Positions 24,642 through 33,108 of a DNA stretch of 64,000 nt are shown one piece after another. This DNA comes from an uncultured bacterium (GTDB lineage Bacteria > Cyanobacteriota > Vampirovibrionia > Gastranaerophilales > Gastranaerophilaceae), in contig CATLLJ010000006.1 of NCBI GenBank assembly GCA_950022495.1, positions 62,001-126,000 on the forward strand, given 5' to 3'. The translations under genes and the position numbers were made by a program. Under the pieces are notes generated by a model that had not been told where the DNA came from, ran no database searches, and was given only the letters and a program-made list of their open reading frames with translations. How positions within the stretch are numbered: position 1 is the first letter of the stretch; each line of letters starts with the position of its first letter.

Positions 24642-25952
24642 ATGACAGATAATAGAATTTATTTTGTAGACGTAACAAATAGAGACGGTGTTCAAACTTC
24701 AAGACTTGGTTTGGCAAAACTTCAAAAAACCATTATTAACTTAATGCTTGATAATATGGGAATAACCCAATCAGAATTTGGTTTTCCGACTACAAAACAC
24801 GAACTAAATTATCTGAACGGCAACCTTGAACTCGTAAAACGCGGAGCAATTAAAACAACTAAGCTTTCAGGATGGATGAGAGGGATTGCATCCGATGTTG
24901 AAGACTCTTTTAAAAATGTTCCAAATCTGCAATATGTGAACCTTTCACAGTCAACTTCCGAACAAATGATTAATGGTAAATATCTTGGCAAAAAAACGCC
25001 TGACGATATTATCAAAATGACTAAAGAAGCTGTAGAATGTGCAGTTGATAAAGGTGCAAAAATTATCGGAGTTAACGCAGAAGATGCGTCAAGAAGCAAT
25101 CTTGATTATTTAATCAAATATGCTTCAGAAGCAAAAAAATCAGGTGCATACAGGTTCCGTTATTGCGATACTCTTGGTTACGAAGATCCCCAAACAACTT
25201 ATGACAGAATTTATAAAATTGCAAAAGCAACCCAGATGCCGATTGAACTTCACTTCCATAACGATTTAGGAATGGCTACAGCTTGTTCTGTTATGGGAGC
25301 CAGAGCGGCAATTGATGCCGGAGTTGATGCATATATAAACACTGCGGTTAACGGTATGGGCGAACGTGCAGGAAATGCCGATTTAGTTTCCTGTCTTCTT
25401 GCCTGTCTTAAATCTGCAGGATTTAAAGGTAAATACCTGATTGATGAAAACATCAAACTAGACAGAGCTTGGCAATTAGCTAAATACACAGCATACGCAT
25501 TCGGCGTTGATATTCCGATAAATCAGCCTGCAGTCGGTGATAACGCTTTTGCTCACGAATCAGGAATTCATGCTGACGGAGCTTTAAAAGACCGTAGGAA
25601 TTATGAACTTTATGATTTTGAAGAACTTGGACGAGGCGAACCTGAAATCATTGAAACCGGAAGAATGATTACAACCGGTGAATACGGCGGTATCAAAGGT
25701 TTCCGCAACGTATATAACAATTTAGAAATTGAATTTAAAGACGAACATGAAGCAAGAAACATTCTTGAACTTGCCCGTTACGCAAACGTACACACTCAAA
25801 AGCCTTTGACAACAAGCGAATTAAGATTTATTTATTATTATCCTGATATTGCGGCAAAGGTAATGACAGTATCACCTTATTACGAACCGCTTGGGGCAAT
25901 CAAAGAACGTGTGGAAGCACAGATTGTTAATCCTCCGAAGAGTGTAATTTAG
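24642..25952 (+). CDS. DRE-TIM acyl-CoA condensing enzyme (homocitrate / isopropylmalate / Re-citrate synthase-like)
   Basis: A 436-residue TIM-barrel enzyme that condenses acetyl-CoA with a 2-oxoacid. The usual DTTLRDGEQ start is replaced by YFVDVTNRDGVQTSRL, which keeps the catalytic Arg-Asp-Gly and Gln. Metal ligands are visible in ELHFHNDLGMA, and the family signatures NGMGERAGNADL and GDNAFAHESGIHADG are present. It lacks the leucine-binding regulatory domain of full LeuA (about 510 residues). From memory, the NRDGVQ variant occurs in homocitrate/Re-citrate-synthase-type proteins of anaerobes; the substrate here (oxaloacetate, 2-oxoglutarate or pyruvate) cannot be decided from sequence alone. 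It stands alone with a good AAGGGG site. Confidence 0.8.
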   Translation: MTDNRIYFVDVTNRDGVQTSRLGLAKLQKTIINLMLDNMGITQSEFGFPTTKHELNYLNGNLELVKRGAIKTTKLSGWMRGIASDVEDSFKNVPNLQYVNLSQSTSEQMINGKYLGKKTPDDIIKMTKEAVECAVDKGAKIIGVNAEDASRSNLDYLIKYASEAKKSGAYRFRYCDTLGYEDPQTTYDRIYKIAKATQMPIELHFHNDLGMATACSVMGARAAIDAGVDAYINTAVNGMGERAGNADLVSCLLACLKSAGFKGKYLIDENIKLDRAWQLAKYTAYAFGVDIPINQPAVGDNAFAHESGIHADGALKDRRNYELYDFEELGRGEPEIIETGRMITTGEYGGIKGFRNVYNNLEIEFKDEHEARNILELARYANVHTQKPLTTSELRFIYYYPDIAAKVMTVSPYYEPLGAIKERVEAQIVNPPKSVI

Positions 25953-26151
25953 TTTTATAAAAAAGATTACACAGTTCTTCAATTGTGACGATAAGGTTTT
26001 CAGACTTTTCGTCGATATATTCTTGCAAATCGAGCAGGAAGTCGGCATCACCGCCCTCATCGACATATCCGTAAATGCAATATTTCATTGCTTTTATCAG
26101 CCTGTCTAATTCGTAATATTTATCTTCCAATTTTGAAATCAAATTTTCCAT
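25927..26151 (-). CDS. Small hypothetical protein
   Basis: A 74-residue, acidic, probably helical protein (ENLISKLEDKYYELDRLIKA, then LLDLQEYIDEKSENLIVTI). AAGGA lies 6 nt before the ATG, which supports translation. Its 3' end overlaps the end of the convergent DRE-TIM gene by 26 nt. I recognise no family. Confidence 0.5.
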   Translation of the reverse strand: MENLISKLEDKYYELDRLIKAMKYCIYGYVDEGGDADFLLDLQEYIDEKSENLIVTIEELCNLFYKTKLHSSED

Positions 26152-26564
26152 ATTGTATCCTTTCTAATTTATAACTGATCCTTCATTTCTTTTAAAAAGA
26201 ATCTTTTCTTTGTTCACTTTTTCTTTTTGATTGCGATGCAAAAAGAAAAAGTAGAACCGAAAAAGAAAAACACGCATGATTAAATGGCTCGAGTTATCAG
26301 AAACTACGTTTCCGAACCTTCCTTTCATGTTATTTTGGGGTTCGGGGGCTAAGCCCCTGATGACTCGTTTCATTTGGTCGCCAGTTTCTCTTTCTTTGCT
26401 TCTATTTCTTTCTCTTTGCGTGGCAACAAAGAGAAAGAAATGAAGAAATAAAATTCATTAAAATATCATAATTTATTCTCGCCTCCTTTGTGTGGCATAA
26501 TTCACATCATGTGAAGCATACTACATAGAATAAACATTGTCAATCGTGTAGAATAATTACCATA
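26152..26564. repeat. Intergenic region with a two-hairpin repeat-like element (26216-26441)
   Basis: About 410 nt with no convincing gene. At one end, ACTTTTTCTTTTTG (26216-26229) and CAAAAAGAAAAAGT (26239-26252) form a perfect 14-bp inverted repeat with a 9-nt loop. At the other, ATTTCTTTCTCTTTG (26404-26418) and CAAAGAGAAAGAAAT (26427-26441) form a perfect 15-bp stem with an 8-nt loop. The core between them is more G+C-rich and has a third palindrome around GGGGGCTAAGCCCCT (26345-26359). A 69-codon frame across it on the minus strand (26164-26373) is low-complexity and rejected. The structure looks like a non-coding interspersed repeat or MITE-like unit. Confidence 0.55.
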
Positions 26565-26798
26565 ATGAGCAGTAAAGATAACAAAATAACAAAATTATTT
26601 GGTAAAAAAATAAAATTTGAAAGATTTAGAAAATCTATGTCTCAGGAAAAACTGGCAGAATTATCTAATTTAAGCCGGCGAACAATTAGTACAATTGAAA
26701 CGGGAGACAGCGTGCCGTCTATAGAGACTGCGGCAAATATCGCCCGCGGCTTAGACATTGAGTTATACAAAATGTTTATTTTTGATGATGTAGAATAG
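26565..26798 (+). CDS. XRE-family helix-turn-helix regulator
   Basis: A 77-residue Cro/C1-type HTH protein: KKIKFERFRKSMSQEKLAEL, NLSRRTISTIETGDSVPSIE, ANIARGLDIELYKMF. It probably binds DNA as a dimer. No clear Shine-Dalgarno precedes the ATG; AATAAT (26552-26557) ends 7 nt upstream, so a leaderless start is possible. It lies 9 nt upstream of the TrmB-like gene, and the two regulators look co-transcribed. Confidence 0.85.
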   Translation: MSSKDNKITKLFGKKIKFERFRKSMSQEKLAELSNLSRRTISTIETGDSVPSIETAANIARGLDIELYKMFIFDDVE

Positions 26799-26807
26799 GG
26801 CTTTATT

Positions 26808-27593
26808 ATGGACAATCTCGTTGATAAATTAAAAGAACTCGGGTTCAACTCATACGAAGCTAAGGTTTATATCGCTTTGTTGAAAAAATATCCTGCAACA
26901 GGATATGAGGTCTCTCAGATTGCAGATATTCCGCAATCCCGTGCTTACGATGCTTTGAAATCCCTAGTCATTAACAAAATCGCTTTCTCAACTGACGACA
27001 AACCTCAAAAATACACCCCTATCACTCCAAAAGAATTAACTCAAAGATTTAAACGCAAAATGAATTCTACTATTGATTTTTTGGAGAAAAAACTTCCTAA
27101 TGTCAAAGAAGATTACAACGAACCAATCCATAATATTTTTGGCTACGAAACAATACTCGACAAACTAAAAGAAATAATTAAAAACACAGAACATTCCATA
27201 TATATTGAAATATGGTCAAGCGATTTTAAACACATTGAAAGGGTAATAGAAGAAGCTTACGACAAAGGTGTAACAATAAAAATTGTCGGTTATGATAATA
27301 TTACCACCCCTTTTGGTCTTGTATATAACCACGGCGGAGGCAAGGAAATAGAACAGGCTAAAGTGCGTTCTATATACTTATTATCTGACGATAATGAATG
27401 CATCTTTGGAAACATTGAATCTAGAGTTGTATGGACAAAAAACAACGACATTGCACTTTTGCTAAAAGAATTTATTGTACACGATATGTACCTGTTAGAT
27501 GTAAATCAACAATTCCCTGAACAACTAAGATACTTCTACGGAAGTGGATTTAAAAAACTTAAAGAAAAAATTATTACTCCGAGAAAAAAATAA
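26808..27593 (+). CDS. TrmB-family transcriptional regulator
   Basis: A 261-residue protein. The N-terminal winged HTH (LKELGFNSYEAKVYIALLK, YEVSQIADIPQSRAYDAL, KPQKYTPITPKELTQRF) matches the TrmB domain. A short helix leads to a C-terminal domain with YETILDKLKEIIKNTEHSIYIEIW, a phospholipase-D-like fold used by the family for sugar or effector binding without catalysis. TrmB proteins usually control sugar transport or central carbon genes, mostly in archaea but also in bacteria. The target and effector are unknown here. It ends 2 nt before the convergent large gene. Confidence 0.85.
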   Translation: MDNLVDKLKELGFNSYEAKVYIALLKKYPATGYEVSQIADIPQSRAYDALKSLVINKIAFSTDDKPQKYTPITPKELTQRFKRKMNSTIDFLEKKLPNVKEDYNEPIHNIFGYETILDKLKEIIKNTEHSIYIEIWSSDFKHIERVIEEAYDKGVTIKIVGYDNITTPFGLVYNHGGGKEIEQAKVRSIYLLSDDNECIFGNIESRVVWTKNNDIALLLKEFIVHDMYLLDVNQQFPEQLRYFYGSGFKKLKEKIITPRKK

Positions 27594-27595
27594 AA

Positions 27596-29638
27596 TTATA
27601 CTTCCTGCATGTGAACTTCCCATCGTCCGAAGCCCGCACCGGTTTCCGAATCAATATATTCAATATACTGCTTGTCTAAAATTATGAATTGTTCACCTTT
27701 CGGATAAACAACTTCTCGATTACATCCGAGGTTATAAGCTCTTGAGGTTTCACACTTTGGATGCATAATAAATTTTACATTATTCGTAGACAGGTGATCC
27801 CCGTAACCCACTTCGGCGTAATGTTTGTGTATTGAACAACACTGTCTTGTAGGAACTGTATATATTTCGCCGCATTTTGGAAGAGATTTAACGAATTTGT
27901 CAGGATTATCTGCTTGCAGCCAATGATAAACCGGTTCAATATCAAATTCTGAAATATAGTCTTTTGGCACAATATAATCAAATTTAGCACAAATTTTTAT
28001 TCGATGTTTTGAGTTATATCTGCTGCCAAGCCCCATTACAGCTTTTGAAAGCTCAACATCTTCAAATTCAAAACCGGCAAGATGTGCAGTTTGCCAACAT
28101 CGATAAATGGCTTTATCTGTAGAATTTTCTGTAAGCTTAGGTAAAAGATAAATCTCAGAATAACTATCTATTTCCCTTTGCTTATTAAACAGTTGAATTG
28201 CTTTTAATCTTTCTTCTGAAGTTAGTGGACGTTTTTTAGGAACATTATCAGGCTCATATTTTAGTTTTGATTTGATGGTTTTTATTCTGAAAGCATCCAT
28301 TTGTTGAATTCTTCTATCACGGGTTTTTGCAACTCTTGAAACGAATGCAGAAATACTTTCACCATCTTTTTGAGGAATATTTTCAGCAATTGAAGCAAGA
28401 TTAAAAAATAATCTTGAATACAAATCTTCCATTGCAATAAGATGACGTTTTCCCCATATATTATATTGATTTATGTTGTATAAATCCACACCTTCTTCTG
28501 CAATATCTTGAAAAAGTTTTATAATATCGTCCCTTGATATTTTCACACCTTGTTTTTCCAAAAGTTTAAGTTCTGCAATGAGATTTTTCACAACAGATTT
28601 AGTACTCGGCATAAGCAAACAATGAGCTGTTTTTTTAATCGCAGCATTTAAATTCTTTGAAATAGTTTCTGCTAATAGTTGTGGATTAAATTTTTGTTTC
28701 TGTGCAATACTTTTTGAAATTTTAGAAAAATATACATCTAAGCTTTCATCAGTCCTTGGATTTTCTTTAATTTCAGCAAGTACAGCTCTCATATAATTTC
28801 TGCGATTGATAAGTGTTTGAGCTAAATTTTTATCAGACACGGTTTGACGAATTGCCTTATCAGATATGCCACAGACACTCTCAAATGAACTTACAAGTTC
28901 TGCGTGGCTCATTTTTGAATATATTGCCTTGCTTGTCCAATTTCTACCGTCAACAAGTGTAATAATTTCGTCAACCGTATCGCCGAAATCAGGTTTCAAA
29001 CCGCCCATTGCACGGTATCTCAAAGCACCGCCGTTATCAACTTTAACAATTTTATGTCCATTGATAAAAGTATTTCCCGGTAAAAGTGAATCCCAATTAG
29101 CTAGCCATGCATCGGCAGCAAAACCTCGTCTAAGCAGCTTTTCATCACCGCTTTCGACACCTTCTGTAAATTTACTTGCTAAACCTTTGAGCTGACCATT
29201 TATAGTAACAGGAATAATTTCAGGAGTTTCAATACCTGCTAAATTATATAATTTTGAAGCTAATATTTCAGATTCAATATGTCCTTCTTTTTGAGCATCC
29301 TGTGCGAATTTCACATAAAATAAATCGCCTGTAGTATTATTTTTTGCCCAGAATGCATCCTGCGAACCAAACTGGGAACCGTTAAACATACACCATTCCG
29401 AGTCACTGCCGTTTGCCGCAATTTTCACAGATTTAGGAGTATAATTGGTTCTCAAAGTTTTTTCAAACTTCGCTTTTTCGGTTAATTTAACAACATCCTC
29501 ACATAAAGATACATGTCTTAAATTTTGTAAATCTTTAATAAGCGGTTTATCCTGAACATGCAGAAGGCTTATACCGCAAGCTTTTGCACATCTTGCATAT
29601 TGTTCAATGTTATTTAAATCAATTAAGGGCAATTTCAT
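27596..29638 (-). CDS. Large protein with HipA-like kinase-fold domain and possible C-terminal ADP-ribosyltransferase domain
   Basis: A 680-residue protein. Residues about 80-235 look like a HipA/PI3K-like phosphotransferase fold: FYVKFAQ (strand-3 Lys), EGHIESEILASKLYNLAGI, then ADAWLANWDSLLPGNTFI (catalytic Asp and Asn) and KIVKVDNGGALRYRAMGG (metal-binding Asp). This D-N-D pattern is intact. The last 150 residues (IYRCWQT, then TSRAYNLGCNREVVYPKGEQF, with Glu at about 642) resemble the final strands of R-S-E-class ADP-ribosyltransferases, a weaker assignment. The middle is helical. No signal peptide is seen. Similar pairings, from memory, occur in phage or effector proteins. The ATG at 29638 is preferred to a GTG at 29659; neither has a good site. 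Confidence 0.6.
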   Translation of the reverse strand: MKLPLIDLNNIEQYARCAKACGISLLHVQDKPLIKDLQNLRHVSLCEDVVKLTEKAKFEKTLRTNYTPKSVKIAANGSDSEWCMFNGSQFGSQDAFWAKNNTTGDLFYVKFAQDAQKEGHIESEILASKLYNLAGIETPEIIPVTINGQLKGLASKFTEGVESGDEKLLRRGFAADAWLANWDSLLPGNTFINGHKIVKVDNGGALRYRAMGGLKPDFGDTVDEIITLVDGRNWTSKAIYSKMSHAELVSSFESVCGISDKAIRQTVSDKNLAQTLINRRNYMRAVLAEIKENPRTDESLDVYFSKISKSIAQKQKFNPQLLAETISKNLNAAIKKTAHCLLMPSTKSVVKNLIAELKLLEKQGVKISRDDIIKLFQDIAEEGVDLYNINQYNIWGKRHLIAMEDLYSRLFFNLASIAENIPQKDGESISAFVSRVAKTRDRRIQQMDAFRIKTIKSKLKYEPDNVPKKRPLTSEERLKAIQLFNKQREIDSYSEIYLLPKLTENSTDKAIYRCWQTAHLAGFEFEDVELSKAVMGLGSRYNSKHRIKICAKFDYIVPKDYISEFDIEPVYHWLQADNPDKFVKSLPKCGEIYTVPTRQCCSIHKHYAEVGYGDHLSTNNVKFIMHPKCETSRAYNLGCNREVVYPKGEQFIILDKQYIEYIDSETGAGFGRWEVHMQEV

Positions 29639-29734
29639 AGTTATATCAACATTCTTCACTACACTGATATTTTTATAAAAAACAAATGTTCAATTAATTG
29701 TTAAAACCATGCTATTTTTTTAATAAATATTTAC

Positions 29735-29763
29735 TTTTCAATTTTGATTTTAAGTTTTATAAT
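29735..29763 (+). promoter_or_regulatory. Promoter of tdk
   Basis: TTTTCA (29735-29740), a 17-nt spacer and TATAAT (29758-29763). The expected leader to the ATG at 29808 is about 38 nt and includes GGGAG and AAAGGGA. Confidence 0.5.
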
Positions 29764-29807
29764 AAGTGTAAGTTAGACATATATTTTTGGGAGAAAATAA
29801 AGGGAAT

Positions 29808-30422
29808 ATGGACGGATACAGTTTTGAAATAATAACAGGTCCAATGAGTTGTGGCAAGACAGAAGAGCTTTTGAGAAGGATTAAAAGATGTATTATTGCA
29901 AAGAAAAAAGTGATAGTTATTTCACCGGATGTTGATACAAGGGCAAAAGGCGACTACATTGAATCAAGAAACGGTCTCTGGTTAGATGCAGTTAAAGTGA
30001 AACATTCTATACAAATTTTAAGCCTTGTAAAAGATGCTGAAGTTGTTGCAATTGATGAATTACAATTTTTCGATGCAAATATCGGGAAAGTTATTACACA
30101 GCTTATGAATGAAGGTAGAAAAGTTATAGGTACCGGACTTGAATTAGATTTCAAAGCTGAACCATTCGGACACATGCCTGAATTAATGTGTATTGCTACA
30201 AAAATTGATAAGCTGCACGCAGTTTGTATGAAATGCGGATGTGAACACGCTACAAGAACTCAAAGATTAATTGACGGTAAACCGGCAGATAAAAATTCAC
30301 CGCTTATTATGATTGGCGGAGATGAAACTTATGAAGCCCGTTGTATCAAATGTTATGAACTACCTGATGAACATCCTGAAAAATCTAAAAAAGGATTTAG
30401 ATTATTACAATTTAACAAATAA
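29808..30422 (+). CDS. tdk: Thymidine kinase
   Basis: Phosphorylates thymidine to dTMP in nucleoside salvage. The 204-residue type II enzyme has Walker A GPMSCGKTEELLRRI, the Walker B-like AIDELQFFD, the lasso region with the zinc ligands CMKCGC and CIKC, and TRTQRLIDGKPA. I choose the ATG at 29808 (MDGYSFEIITG). A TTG at 29787 would add seven residues, and the AAAGGGA close to the ATG is tightly spaced, so this is not fully settled. Confidence 0.96.
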   Translation: MDGYSFEIITGPMSCGKTEELLRRIKRCIIAKKKVIVISPDVDTRAKGDYIESRNGLWLDAVKVKHSIQILSLVKDAEVVAIDELQFFDANIGKVITQLMNEGRKVIGTGLELDFKAEPFGHMPELMCIATKIDKLHAVCMKCGCEHATRTQRLIDGKPADKNSPLIMIGGDETYEARCIKCYELPDEHPEKSKKGFRLLQFNK

Positions 30423-30573
30423 TCTTTTCAATTCATAATTTCAACCGTTTACCTTATCGACAATCAGCTTTATATGTGTTAATATAAAGCCTGTAATAAT
30501 TCCTTATCAGGAACATTTTAAAAATATTTTCGTCACTGATAACAAGAGGGAATTATTGGAGGTTTAAATAAGA

Positions 30574-31794
30574 ATGAGAAAAATTATGAAAAAAAGTATT
30601 ATATTCCTTGGACTATTTATCGTAATGTTTGGCTGGATAATACAATCAAATGTTCAGGCTTCTACACCTGCTGAATTGTATGACAATGTATGGAGACTTA
30701 TCAATTCCAAATATGTTGACCAGACTAACAATGAACAAGATTGGAGAAAATGGCGTCATAAATACGATGACGTAATCAGAACAAATGAGGATGCTTACGT
30801 TGCAATTGACACAATGGTTGCAAGTTTAAACGACCCGTATACAAAATTTCTTGACCCGAAAGAATTTGCAGATGAAACAGGTTCAATTAAGGGTTCATTA
30901 AAAGGAATAGGCATTCAAATTGGTGTTAAAGACGGTAAATTAATGGTTATTGCCCCGATTGAAGATACTCCGGCAGAAAAAGCAGGACTTCTTGCTGATG
31001 ACGAAATTCTTTCTATTGATGGCAAAAGCACAAAAGGTATAACTGTTGATAAAGCTGCAGATCAAATCAGAGGAGAAGAAGGTACTCAGGTAACTTTAGT
31101 TGTAAAACGTAAAGATATGGAACCTAAATCTTATACAATTACCCGTGCAGAAATTGAAATTAAATCAATTTCTCAAAAAATTCCTGACAATATCAAAATG
31201 CCTGACGATATCAGCTATATCAGATTAAGTTCTTTTATCAGCAGAAATGCATCAAAAGAATTCGCAGATATTTTAAGTAATTCTCAAAACAAAAAAGCAT
31301 TCATTATAGACTTAAGATCTAATCCGGGCGGACTTTTAAGCAACGCAATCTACATATCTGATATGTTCTTAGACGGCGGAGCAATCGTAAGTACAGTTGA
31401 CCGCGACGGCTACAAAGAAACTCAAAAAGCTTCACGCGGAGTACTAACAACCAAACCTCTTGTAATTCTATTAAACAAAGGTTCAGCCTCTGCAAGTGAA
31501 ATCTTCTCAGGAGCAATGAAAGATAACAAAAGAGCTGTCCTAATCGGCACCCAATCTTTTGGTAAAGGTCTTGTTCAAGAAATCAACAAACTTCCTGATA
31601 GTGCAGGTATCAATATTACAATTCAAAAATATCTGACTCCAAACGGAACTGATATCCACAAAAAAGGTATTACTCCTGATATCGTTGTAGAATTAACAGA
31701 TGAAAATATAAAAGCCAAAGATGATGTACAATTGAAAAAAGCAATTGAAGTTGCTCAAAGTTTATCAAGAGGCTCTTACGTAGTTTCAAAATAA
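30574..31794 (+). CDS. ctpA: C-terminal processing peptidase (S41 family)
   Basis: A 406-residue exported serine protease. An N-terminal hydrophobic signal or anchor (about residues 8-26) is followed by a PDZ domain (GIGIQIGVKDGKLMVIAPIE, AGLLADDEILSIDGKS) and the S41 core FIIDLRSNPGGLL, VILLNKGSASASEIFSGAMKD with the catalytic Ser, and GTQSFGKGLVQ with the catalytic Lys. Members trim C-termini of envelope or photosynthetic proteins. The role in this non-phototroph is probably envelope maintenance. GGAGG lies 11 nt before the ATG, and a strong terminator follows, so it is monocistronic. Confidence 0.95.
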   Translation: MRKIMKKSIIFLGLFIVMFGWIIQSNVQASTPAELYDNVWRLINSKYVDQTNNEQDWRKWRHKYDDVIRTNEDAYVAIDTMVASLNDPYTKFLDPKEFADETGSIKGSLKGIGIQIGVKDGKLMVIAPIEDTPAEKAGLLADDEILSIDGKSTKGITVDKAADQIRGEEGTQVTLVVKRKDMEPKSYTITRAEIEIKSISQKIPDNIKMPDDISYIRLSSFISRNASKEFADILSNSQNKKAFIIDLRSNPGGLLSNAIYISDMFLDGGAIVSTVDRDGYKETQKASRGVLTTKPLVILLNKGSASASEIFSGAMKDNKRAVLIGTQSFGKGLVQEINKLPDSAGINITIQKYLTPNGTDIHKKGITPDIVVELTDENIKAKDDVQLKKAIEVAQSLSRGSYVVSK

Positions 31795-31804
31795 TAAATA
31801 AATT

Positions 31805-31844
31805 AAAAGAGGCGGGCTGCAAATGTTTGCAGCCCGCCTCTTTT
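31805..31844 (+). terminator. Strong rho-independent terminator after ctpA
   Basis: A perfect 19-bp inverted repeat (AAAAGAGGCGGGCTGCAAA and its complement) with a 2-nt centre, ending in TTTT. It is the longest terminator stem noted in the window. Confidence 0.95.
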
Positions 31845-31953
31845 ATAAAAAATTTTCAAATAATAATTATTGTAAATAAGTCTTTATAAGTATTCCTTTT
31901 TGTAACGAAAAAATATATAATCTTTACAAGAAAACATGTTTATTCTAAAAATA

Positions 31954-31962
31954 TGGTATACA
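31954..31962 (+). promoter_or_regulatory. Extended -10 element upstream of the 31976 gene
   Basis: TG-G-TATACA (31954-31962) is immediately followed by AAAAGGA, the ribosome-binding site that decides the TTG start at 31976. The predicted leader is very short. Confidence 0.45.
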
Positions 31963-31975
31963 AAAGGATACGAAA

Positions 31976-32617
31976 TTGCTAAATAATTTTGAAAGTTTTG
32001 ATAACTCGGAAACAGCTACAAAGAAAGATATTGTTATACAAGAAAGGGTTGAACTTGTTTCTTCTCACATGTATAAACAGTTTTTAGATTACCAGCATTC
32101 TACAGTGAACACTAACGATATATTTGCACGAATGGTTGACTGCCTTGAACTTGTTTCTAATAATTTGAAACAGTCTTTCTCATCACGCGGAGTTACTACT
32201 CAAAATATATATGTTGAATCAGATTCACTGAAATCAACCGCAATTATAAATATCTTATGGCACAAAATGAGCTTTACAACCCGTTGTAATTTCCAGCCTC
32301 AAGCTCTTTATAGAGAAGATGGAAGACATATTTTTTCTAACAGAATTATGGCATTAAGAGGCAATTATAACGAAATTATAAAAGATGCAAAAGACAGAGA
32401 AGACGAAATTGTTAAACTTCTCGAAAATGAAATTGCATCATTATATGTACCTGCTGATCAAAATCAAAAATGTATTTTCAAAATAAAACATACAGGTCAA
32501 GAATTTACTCTAAATCAAGTCGATGCCCCGCGTGAAGTTATTTTAAAAGTAGTTGAAACTGTTTGTGGTGGCGGCCTATACCATCAGGACGGTTCATTAA
32601 GAACATTTATTATTTAA
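31976..32617 (+). CDS. Hypothetical protein (TTG start)
   Basis: A 213-residue soluble-looking protein of no family I recognise. The TTG start is supported by AAAGGA 8 nt upstream, directly after a -10-like element, and no in-frame ATG occurs until residue 32. The central part is alpha/beta-like (TQNIYVESDSLKSTAIINIL), with a Lys/Glu-rich helix at about 130-155. The last 50 residues (CIFKIKHTGQEFTLNQV, then APREVILKVVETVCGGG) look like a small sheet. No signal peptide is present. It stands alone after the ctpA terminator. Confidence 0.6.
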   Translation: MLNNFESFDNSETATKKDIVIQERVELVSSHMYKQFLDYQHSTVNTNDIFARMVDCLELVSNNLKQSFSSRGVTTQNIYVESDSLKSTAIINILWHKMSFTTRCNFQPQALYREDGRHIFSNRIMALRGNYNEIIKDAKDREDEIVKLLENEIASLYVPADQNQKCIFKIKHTGQEFTLNQVDAPREVILKVVETVCGGGLYHQDGSLRTFII

Positions 32618-32682
32618 CCCTGTTGGTTGACTAATTAATAAACATAGTTAAGATATTATTGTAAGGGTTTTAGGTGTATTTT

Positions 32683-32940
32683 ATGAAATTAGTAGAGAAG
32701 CTTAAAGAATTTGAAAATCAGTATTTATTTATAAGATGGGCAACCGGAGGAGAATATGGAAAACTAATCTATGCCGGTGATGATTTTATTGAATTCAGCG
32801 TAATTGATGTTGATACAATGGACTTTCGTGAAACCATATTAATCTATGCCCCGTTAATTTTAGAAGTTTCAATCGGCGGTTCTGACATCGCAAGAATCGT
32901 TGCCGAAGTATCCTCTCAAATAAGCATACCCGAAAGTTAG
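32683..32940 (+). CDS. Small beta-rich hypothetical protein
   Basis: An 85-residue protein: MKLVEKLKEFENQYLFIRWA, then GKLIYAGDDFIEFSVIDVDT, LIYAPLILEVSIGG. The short strands with a G-x-L-x-x-A-G-D-D-F-I-E-F turn resemble an Sm-like or OB-like small barrel, which is a guess. AGGTG sits 6 nt before the ATG at 32683. A GTG at 32674 within that site is rejected. It follows the 31976 gene by 65 nt and may be co-transcribed. Confidence 0.6.
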   Translation: MKLVEKLKEFENQYLFIRWATGGEYGKLIYAGDDFIEFSVIDVDTMDFRETILIYAPLILEVSIGGSDIARIVAEVSSQISIPES

Positions 32941-33073
32941 GTCAAAAAAAAAGTCACAACTTTTTGCGACTTGAACAATAATCTTGGGAGGAGATTTTGG
33001 GATAGTTTGTACATGCATGATATGTCAAGCATGTGAATTTGGCATACATGATAAACGCAAATTTTTACAAAAA

Positions 33074-33102
33074 TTTACAAAACATGTTTTTTATGCTATT
33101 AT
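33074..33102 (+). promoter_or_regulatory. Promoter of aroQ (leaderless arrangement)
   Basis: TTTACA (33074-33079), a 17-nt spacer and TATTAT (33097-33102) end 6 nt before the ATG at 33109. There is no Shine-Dalgarno. With standard spacing, the transcript would begin at the start codon. Confidence 0.65.
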
Positions 33103-33108
33103 CATGGT

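Noticed and set aside
26164-26373. 69-codon minus-strand frame ahead of the XRE gene
   Set aside because: It spans the two-hairpin repeat, its sequence is low-complexity (runs of Phe and Lys) and no site precedes it.
27775-27990. Minus-strand 71-codon frame inside the large kinase-like gene
   Set aside because: It is an alternative frame of the same strand within a well-supported long gene, with no site of its own.
32941-32980. Hairpin AAGTC-A-CAA / TTG-C-GACTT after the 32683 gene, considered as a terminator
   Set aside because: It has a mismatch and no T-run follows on the plus strand. An A8 run on its upstream side could give a minus-strand terminator, but no minus-strand gene ends there.
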